The notes under the pieces are model-generated. The model did no database searches, was not told where the DNA came from, and saw only the letters and a list, made by a program, of their open reading frames with translations. A program made the translations under genes and the position numbers. DNA of 64,000 nt. It comes from Monomorium pharaonis. Taxonomy: Eukaryota; Arthropoda; Insecta; Hymenoptera; Formicidae. This document shows, one piece after another, positions 56,018 to 64,000 of this stretch. The stretch lies in the NCBI RefSeq assembly GCF_013373865.1, contig NC_050476.1, forward strand, positions 17,621,686 through 17,685,685, read 5' to 3'. Each line of letters opens with the position of its first letter. Position 1 is the first letter of the stretch.

Positions 56018-59000
56018 TCAAACGGATTTCATGCGTGCATACAATGTAAATAAAAAAAAAACTAAATGTCAAAAACAATTCTATTGAGGCGGTTAACGGC
56101 ATAGCGATTTCGATCGTATAAACTGCGAAATAAAAACTGTAACTAACGGTTAGCTGTTACGCTGCATCGCGTTATACTTGCATAAATACTCGTTGCGTCA
56201 GTGCAACTTCGGCATTTAGCCTGAAGGCCAAATGAGCCAACACCGATCTCAGGCTTCTGCACGTTTATGAACCAGAACGAGAGAGATATTGGATGTTAAA
56301 TTAAATGGATAATGACGTAAATTAATTGGGCCTTAATAAGCATAAAATCACACGTCGTTTAGTGACCGCGAAAAATAATAAAAGAAACACCACTTAAACA
56401 GTGTCGCGGTTTTGATGCTACATTTGAAGTTAAGCGGCGGTTCACTTTTATCCAATAATTATTGCACTTATTCACACGCCATCTAATATCACCTCCTACA
56501 CGGCAGAAGATATAACCTTGAGTGACGAGTAGAAAGATCGAAGAGAATGTTGCGCGACCCTGAATATTTTGTAACATCCGCGAAATATATCGTTTGAAGT
56601 TATTGTAACAAACCGCAGAATCCTCGGCATTCTTCCTCAAGGACGATGGACAATCGTCCGTACCGATCACAAAGTGCCGTTCGCCGTTCCAGATCGAACG
56701 CTCGTTAACGAGTTTACCCACTGACCTGTTCCCAGGCATTTTTGGATCGTGTACAAGAAGCTTGTCGGTCCCCCTCGCCTTCCACTTTCTATCTAGATCT
56801 GGTCTATTAATGTAATCACATTGTACGACACGATAAAGTACATTAGAAAAGAACAACTTCATATAAAAAAAATATATAGACATCTCATCTTAATATAATG
56901 TTAAATTAATTTCTGCACTTTTATTGGTCATTAAATTATTAATTGTGAACCATTTCTGTCGTGAAAGCATATTTTATTTTTATTTTTAATCTTTTTATCA
57001 AATTTAATTGTAATTTTTTTTTCTATCTTGTACATTTTATCTATAACTGTAAATATAATATAAAAGAATTTATAAAATTAAAAAATGTAAGAATTTTATA
57101 TATACATATATATAACTCACAAAATAATTAAATATATATATATATATAATGCAGTTTAACAAATAATTATTTTTATTTTGTAGATCATTATACATATTTT
57201 ATACAATCTTGACCAAAATTAGGCATCTATATTTTTCATTTATATAAAATTCTTTTATCAGATAAATAAATATTATTTTGGTTATATATTATATAAAAAT
57301 CATTAAACAAAGGCTAATTGCTCAGTATAGGAAATAATATAAAGAAAAAGATTCCAAATAAACAAAGAATATAGTGCTCAATATTTTTGGTCAAAGCTGT
57401 ATATACTCTCAAAATTACAATCAGTGTATTTTCACTGATTTGCAGTGGTATACTTGTAACTATGATAATTAGCGAGTATTCACTGACTTTTAATGATTTT
57501 TACTTCAGAGTTGTATAATCACCGAAAGATCAGTGTATTTATTTCACCGATTGACAAGTTATAAATATACCACTGAAATCAGTGTATTTTCACCAATTTC
57601 AGTGATTTTTTACTAATTATAATTTAGAGAGTATCTAATTGACAAAATAATTTGCAAAAAAAAAAGATACCAATTATTGCAATAAAGTTTCGATAAAAAG
57701 CACTTTCTAATAATATGTTTATACGTATTTATAAATCATTTATTTAACAATCTTGAACACATCAATACATTTACGTACGATATGTATTTCAAGGGTTACC
57801 GCACCACGTTTACACGAAAACAGAACTCGAGACTTTTGCAAAGGAATTAATGTACCGCGAGGAACATTTTCCGCGTTTTTATTAAGATATTCCGCAAGTT
57901 ACCCATGCGTGCGGGTGAACAAACGGTCGGGTAGATGTAATCGGCCAATGTGACGTCCCGATGCGCGCACGTGAGAGCCGCTTTTACGACGACAATGTGC
58001 GGCCGGTGCCGTATACACGGGGAAGAGCGAAGCAAAAGGTGTATCAAACACCCAGGTAGGAGAGGTGCATACACCTCCTGCGAGCCTTACCAGATCCACG
58101 GCGAGCTCAACGAGCGGGCAGTTACCTTTCCGTTACGAGACCGTGAGGGTCTACCGCCTTCCATAGTGCCGAGTACGGGGCCGTGGTCAATTATCTCTGG
58201 GTAAGTTTCGCGCCGATCGCCTCTCACGATACCCTCACGAAATCTCGCGCTTGTCGAAAGGGACCGAGGACTCCAAGGACCTTGGTGTGCTTTAATCTTC
58301 TGTGCTAAGTTCAAACTCTTCCACTACGAAACGCCACTTCTAAACGGAGAAACGTCCGCTCGCCCGCGCTTAGTGAACTCTCTTACAGAAGTGTGCTTCC
58401 CGTATCGCTATTGCATTTGGTTTATGACGAGGGGTAAAGATAAACTAACGAAACGCGAGAGATTTCACCGATCGCTTGAATTATAAAAGTCCCATAACAA
58501 TTTTGAATGTTGCTTAATCTGTTACGCGACAAGTTTTGACGTCAGTTTTCGTTTCAATCTCCCGCGGCGTGATACTCCAAATGAAAATCTGATACTAACG
58601 ACTTAATAATGGCATGATTCCCTTATACATTCTAATGTCTTTCAAAGTTTTGACACGAATCTTCAATTTCCCTAATGCGCTTATTATTTATTATTTGCGT
58701 GTGTAATAATTGTACGCAAATTACCATCTCTTCCGTTACTTATTACCTGCAAACGAAATATTGCAGTGACCAGATGCATTACGTTATTTTGTTTTCTTCA
58801 TAGAGAGATTTTAATACGCTGGACGTCAATCCGATAGGAGATTGGCGTTGGCGTGATTTATGCAAAGTACAGTCGTTTCAATGTCGCCGGGGTATTCAGG
58901 ACATTGCATTTTAATTTTCGCTCAGATGGCTTTCACTGTTGATCGCGATTCGTTCGGTCATGACGGTGTCACAAAGTAACTCGGCGATCTACATTCTACG

Positions 59001-62000
59001 CGGGATAGTATTATGACAAAGTGAACGGTTGCATTAATGACTGTGAGATGAGAATGACGGTCGCTGGTACAAGTAGCAGAAGCAAAGAGATCAGAGAAAA
59101 GAGATTTTTTTAAGGGAGGCAATTAATTACGCGCGCAGTAACACATGGATAAAAATCGAAAACATGTATTAATAAAAATAATGGAGCGTAGCATTTATGT
59201 AAGGATATTAATTAATAAAATGACAGCAGTAGTATCATAAATAATCTCAATTAATCAAGTGATGCATAAATAATATTTTTTTTAATGTTATAAAATCATT
59301 AAAATTATATCGAAATAATTTTGAATAATGAGTATCAAAGGGGAGATTGGAAAACGTCTAACTTAAAAAAAAAAAAAAGTTGAGATTTATGAAGAATTAT
59401 GCTAGCAAATAGTTATGTTATTAATGTCATTAAACATGAAATAAATTATTAAACTATTAATTTATCATAATATCTAAACTTGATGGGCATCTTCGTCATA
59501 GCATTTGATCACCTGGCACTTCAACTTTCAATTTCATCTCGGTCAGTAATTATTTCTAGTCGTAGTTAGTCAAGCACGATTATTCAAGCGTGACAGTTCG
59601 CAATTATTTTGAATTCAGGAGTAAATGTTCGCGGCGGAATATATGCAAATCCTTTCAATATCGGAAGCCAGTTCCGCCGTCGATTACGTTACACCCGCGT
59701 TACACTCGCGTTTCTCAGTTCCGTTAACACTACCGTATGACGTACAGCTCCTGCTCGCGACTGAGGGAAAAAAATGGAAAAATTCCTCTTCGATTGCATT
59801 AATACGGTTGCATCACGATGAAATATTAGCGTGAGCATTATACACGCAGTTAATTTGTTGTAACATAATTAAATGCTGTTTTCCCGTTCGACTTCCCGAC
59901 GTGATTATCGGCGGTTTAAGATTGAAAAGGCTACGCCTGCAATTAGGAAATCATTAGGGGCGCATTAGTGACAGGTTGGTGCGCCGTCACACACGGTGTG
60001 CATCGGCGAGAAAACAACGGTCTCGATAACGGCGATTTATATCAGTCGTAAAATTCGCTCCAGCGCCATTTCTTCGCAAGACTATCTCCCGTATACACCA
60101 TCGGCTTTACGAACGAGGCGTGTGTTACGTAAGAGAACGCGTACAAGGGATACAGTTTGTGACGCGCAATATATATACGGAATTTACCGTCAGAATTGTG
60201 ATAATCATGGGGCAACATTTTTCAAAGAATTTTATGTAATTTTCTCGAGCATCTAAAAATTTAATTAGATACAAATCAGAAAATAATTTCATACTAAACC
60301 ATCGAAATAATTACGTAGAACGCTAAAACATGATAATATTACTGCAAAAAGTTTTGACATTCTAACAGTCAGTTTAAACGTCCAACGTAACTTTTCTAAA
60401 TAGTTCGACATAATTGTTTTCGCATCTGCCTTTTAGCAAAATCATTCTTTCCGCGTAAGGAAATCACGAATCCATCAACGAGCGCCCGAGAACGGGTGCA
60501 GTCAGCAGAAGGCGCCGATTAATGTATTAAGTACACAGTGCAGGAGGAGAAAAAAAGTGCAGAAGTTATTCAAATGCGATATCTGCATCTTGTATCTCGG
60601 TCTAATCTTCATCGCTGCGCAGCATGCCAAAGACGTTTTCGCAGCGTAATGAGATGAAAACATATCGTGTGAAAAAAAAAGGGACTACCGTCGACTGCGT
60701 TCTTAAGCGATATATAACGTTCGTCACGCTCGTTGAATCAAATTTCGCAACGAAACGATGCCGTTGCGTGTGCGCGCAACGTTCGTTTCTGCATTATATT
60801 ACACGTGGCGGCGGCGGCGCGGGCGGACGAGCTCGTGTGGTGGGCTCCGTTCCATCGGAACCCGATCCAACAAGTAACTTTCCTAGGGCTCGTCGTTCCC
60901 CACACCCGCGGAAAACTCGTAAATCAAGCACAGTCGGCGTAAACCTCCCGATTATAATAATTAACCGAGTGGTGAAAAGTCCGCCGGCTGAGTAAAATAC
61001 GTGGATACTCGCACACCAGTATCTGTGAATTCGCCTACGATTTGTCTTGCGAATGTCTTGCAAAAATCAGAACAGCCGTTAGATGATTCTACTGATGATT
61101 TTGATTCCACTAGTCGTATCAATTTTTTTTTCAATTTTTTTTTGTATTGTGTACAGTTGAAAAATTTATGTTAAATTTATTTACTTGTGATTATAATATA
61201 ATAATATTTCACTTAAATTTTTATGTTAATTTAACACAAGATAAATGTTAAAAACATAACATAAGTGTTACATAAAAAATGGATATAAAAAATGTAAAAT
61301 TTTGACACAATTTAAAAATAAATTGTAAAAGCATATATCTTCAGTAAAACAGTAATATTTATTACATGTATTTTATTTATTTATCAATTTTTCAAAATTA
61401 CATTATTTTTATGACATTTAACTGTAAATTGTGTTATTTTAACATTAAAAATATTAAATATTATTTTAATACAAAATATTGAAATAACAGTCACATTATG
61501 TTAAAGTGACACTCACGTGTATTAAAGAATTCAACACAAAAATTTTAACAAGAACCAGTTTTAAACAGTATTTTCTACTGTGAATGGTACAAAACATTGA
61601 AAATATGTGAACACGAATAATTTTAATGCAAATAAATATCAAAATATCCCTTTATTAATTAAAATCAGGAATAAAAAGTCAAAACTTCAACAGTTCTAAC
61701 GGGATATATGATACCATCGATATCGGAAGTCTAGCGTTAATTAGTAATCCAAATTTTTACATAAAAAGAAAAACAAGGAGAAGAATCTAAAAGTTTCACT
61801 TTTCTATTTTTCCTAAGACTCGAGAGAAACGCTATGCGTTTTATTATGCGCAAGGATATTCACAGCAGTGGAAAAGCAATCGAGGAATTTTCTGTAATAT
61901 GCGAGCCACATACGCGAGTGACATACATAAATGTAACGACTTTGCACTATCGTAACTTTTAAATAAACTTAACAGAAAATGAAAACAGACCTCTCGGACG

Positions 62001-62112
62001 GCAAAGAATTTGAACACAAGGCGGGTTTTTAAATTCTTCCTGATTGCAAGGTAATTAAGAGTCCCCCTTCAAAAAATCGAGAAAAAAGTAGGTTTAATCT
62101 TTCAACTCGCAG
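56018..62112. other. no secure gene; exon-like segments and inverted-repeat elements
   Basis: It contains an orphan minus-strand frame at 56359-56883, a TA-rich tract near 57060-57160, the inverted-repeat element at 57412-57625, GC-rich blocks at 57740-59090 and 59600-60990 with exon-like pieces at 58056-58202 and up to 60878, a fragment of family A near 60170-60245, and AT-rich DNA with repeated atgttaa/ttaacat motifs at 61130-61600. Confidence 0.45.
57412..57625. mobile_element. inverted-repeat element rich in CAGTG/CACTG
   Basis: The left gtgtattttcactgatttgc and agtggtatacttgtaac are mirrored by gttataaatataccactg and aatcagtgtattttcacc. The same short words also recur directly inside, giving a patchwork of direct and inverted copies. 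It is noncoding. Confidence 0.65.
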
Positions 62113-62386
62113 GTGGTAGCTCGAGAGGAGCCGCCCGAAGATGATCCTGCTTGCGTGCGCCATTCTCGCTGCGTTCTCGTGCGAGGGGCAGACGATCTCG
62201 CCGTCCTGGCGACCGATCTTGTCCGGCCACGCGGACGGTGCGAGTATACTGCATCAGGAGGCATCGATTTTCGGAAACGCGCCCACGCAGACGCTCTACG
62301 ACGTGGACAGTCCTCATCATTTGCTGCACGACCAAGACACATGTTCCCTCTATAAGGTCGTCATGAACCAGCAGCTGTACTTCGAG
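62113..62386 (+). CDS. start exon of an unrecognised secreted protein (coding from 62141), continues past the window
   Basis: The acceptor tctttcaactcgcag precedes 62113, an in-frame TAG lies at 62117-62119, the ATG is at 62141, and the donor TACTTCGAG/GTAGGT is after 62386. It encodes 82 residues, phase 0 at the end. Residues 1-17 (MILLACAILAAFSCEGQ) form a compact signal peptide. The mature part (TISPSWRPILSG, TLYDVDSPHHLLHDQDTCSL, YKVVMNQQLYFE) has one Cys and is not a family I recognise. Codons are GC-rich at third positions, unlike the flanks. The 5' UTR must come from an upstream exon; the exon-like segment ending at 60878 before GTAACT is one candidate. Further coding exons were not found up to 64000. 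Confidence 0.74.
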
Positions 62387-62474
62387 GTAGGTCGACGGAT
62401 TTTTACATCATTAATCAAATACAGAACGTTCTAGTCAAGTTTATGGATGCTCACGATGAAACAAGAAGTCAGTA

Positions 62475-62691
62475 CACTGGAGAGACATGTTGTTAATTTG
62501 AGTAAATTTTTTAACTTGATTACATTTCTTCAGTTCAAGTATTTGTGCATTTAACTTAAATAAATAAAAGATACTTGAACTTCAATTTAACTATTTATAC
62601 ATATATTTGACTGAAATACATAAATAGTTGAATTGAAGAAATTTAATCAAGTTGAAAAATTTAGTCAAATTAACAATTTTTTTTCACAGTG
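62475..62691. mobile_element. family B MITE, 217 bp
   Basis: The left TA/CACTGGAGAGACATGTTG and ttaatttgagtaaattttt are mirrored by aaaatttagtcaaattaac and TTTTTTTCACAGTG/CA. The inner ttgattacatttcttcagtt and gaagaaatttaatcaagttg are also mirrored. The right flanking dinucleotide is CA rather than TA. It is noncoding and close to the exon at 62113-62386. Confidence 0.8.
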
Positions 62692-63499
62692 CAGCGATCC
62701 AAAATTTAACTGATAACTCTATGATCGGCGATCGGAGCTTCAAAATGGAGACGAAGCTTGATGAAAATTTGATCAAGCGGGTGTCTCAAAAATTTTATTA
62801 AAATTGATATTTCGTCCAGAGGGAGATATTCGTTGCAGTTTAGATTGGTAATTTGGTAGCTTGATATTGCTAGCTTGGAGCGAAACCAATGTTGACGGAA
62901 AAAAAAATCTGTGAAATGTAGGGCATTTCGTGTATTCATTACTCACAAATACACGTGAGAGTGATTACAACGGCCAGATCAATATAGCTCCGTGCATGTA
63001 GGATATTTGCTTTCCAAGCCCTAGGACGATATTTGTTCTAGTTTCTCGTTATTGATATTGTTGTGCACCTACTCACGCGTATATAATACATTTGAAGATG
63101 AATTCGCAACCGCCATTGCCTAATATAAATTAGTCATGCCACTCACGTAGAGATTGGATAATATAGAGAAATGCCATTCTGCTAATTACAGCACAGTTCC
63201 GAACATCATCCGATGCATAATTGATATTGTAATGCGATCTGCGTTACGAATTATCGACTAAATAATTGTTTTATAATTTGTGATTATTGATAAAGATAGC
63301 GATCAATCGCATTTTAATTTAATATATATTTTTTTGCATTTAATTTAATAATTATTTTTGCATCTTTTGAAGAATTCAGGATTTTCTTTATTTAAAAAAA
63401 GCATGACACCCGGAAGTGCGTGAGTGCGTATCTATGTTAAATTATAAGAATTTGACCATTTCTTCTCTCGCTGATAAACGATATTGCGAATTACATGTC

Positions 63500-63690
63500 G
63501 CGCATTTCTTCTTTTTCTTCTCCTTTTTTGTCTTTTTATATTTTTTTTCATCTCTTTTCTTCTTCTTTCTCATACTTTTTAAAAATCCATTTTGTCACTT
63601 TCCTTATCTTTCCTTCAGTTTTTTTCTTTTCTCATCCTCCTTTTGATCTTCTTATTCTTCTTTCTATTCTTCTTCTTCTTCTTCTTTATT
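63500..63690. repeat. pyrimidine-rich tract including (TTC)n
   Basis: About 190 bases of almost pure C/T with ttcttcttcttcttctt near its end. The Phe/Ser-rich open frames here are compositional artefacts. Confidence 0.85.
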
Positions 63691-64000
63691 TGGCATTAGA
63701 TGGGTTTAACGGTACTTAGTCCACACGACCGTTAACAGATGCGTTTCGCGTGTGACTAACGCGAACGGAATTCGTTCACGTGCCACGTGAAGCGTGCTTC
63801 ACGCTCGAGAGAGTGCAACTTGGCATTGCACCGATCGAGAGATCCGCGGCGCAAGCGAAATGGCACGCGTTCTGCGGCCACGAAAGTAAGAGAAAACACT
63901 GTCCCGACTCACTCGCCTGACGAATCCCCTCGGGGCGAGACGAGTTTCTGAATTATCATCGATCGCCGTGAACCCGAAAACCCGGGCGAAATCCCGTTGT

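Larger units (their letters stand above)
62387..64000 (+). other. intron of the secreted-protein gene, open to the right
   Basis: It begins with a good donor (GTAGGT). It contains a family B MITE (62475-62691) and a pyrimidine-rich stretch (63500-63690), then GC-rich sequence from 63720. No acceptor followed by a phase-0 coding exon was recognised. Confidence 0.55.

Noticed and set aside
60165..60250. Another family A element
   Set aside because: Only one arm-like piece (gataatcatggggcaac) is present, so it is mentioned as a fragment and not listed as an element.
63416..63719. Phe/Ser-rich frames
   Set aside because: Translation of a pyrimidine tract.
1..64000. CRISPR arrays, bacterial operons, viral genes, toxin genes
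   Set aside because: No regularly spaced identical repeats, no Shine-Dalgarno-led gene strings and no recognisable viral or toxin protein were seen. The window is eukaryotic nuclear DNA.

Overview
The window looks like chromosomal DNA of an insect, most likely a hymenopteran such as an ant. That inference rests on very AT-rich introns and intergenic DNA, GC-rich coding islands with no obvious CpG depletion, spliced genes with GT-AG introns, many (GA)n/(CT)n/(CA)n microsatellites, and many small palindromic transposon relics. There is no bacterial operon structure, rRNA, tRNA or CRISPR array that I can support.

Three protein-coding loci can be supported. (1) Minus strand, 26735 down to 5779: eight exons whose splice phases all agree and which encode an internal part (about 316 residues) of an insect homologue of the vertebrate SRCIN1 (p140Cap) / KIAA1217 (sickle tail) family. 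Its hallmark is the segment HMERQLANLTGLVQKAL. The N-terminal exons lie upstream of 26735 and were not found. The C-terminal exons must lie below 5779, probably beyond the left edge. (2) Plus strand, 30439-35933: a complete four-exon gene for a 400-residue secreted pentraxin-domain protein with a clear start, three introns, a stop inside a (GA)n run and a nearby AATAAA. It has an unusually long Ser/Thr/acidic insertion inside the pentraxin fold. (3) Plus strand, 62113-62386: a start exon with a signal peptide, belonging to an unrecognised secreted protein that continues past the window.

Layout: 0-5.8 kb, AT-rich DNA with no supported exon. 5.8-26.7 kb, SRCIN1-like exons separated by introns of 0.8-8.8 kb. 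26.7-30.4 kb, a spacer with an AT-rich inverted-repeat element and then a GC-richer 5' region for the pentraxin gene. 30.4-35.9 kb, the pentraxin gene. 36-62 kb, a 26 kb stretch with no secure gene, holding at least six inverted-repeat elements, a degenerate tandem array, GC-rich islands and some unproven exon-like segments. 62.1-64 kb, the third gene's first coding exon and the beginning of its intron.

The two well-supported genes run on opposite strands with their 5' sides facing each other. Because the N-terminus of the SRCIN1-like gene was not found, the pentraxin gene may sit inside one of its introns, or the two may simply be head-to-head neighbours. The most notable non-genic signal is a set of small inverted-repeat elements of differing interior sequence, several of which share TA-flanked ends close to CACNGAGA. 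This suggests mobilisation by a common Tc1/mariner-type transposase. There is also a perfect 40-bp-arm palindrome with a 2-base loop.
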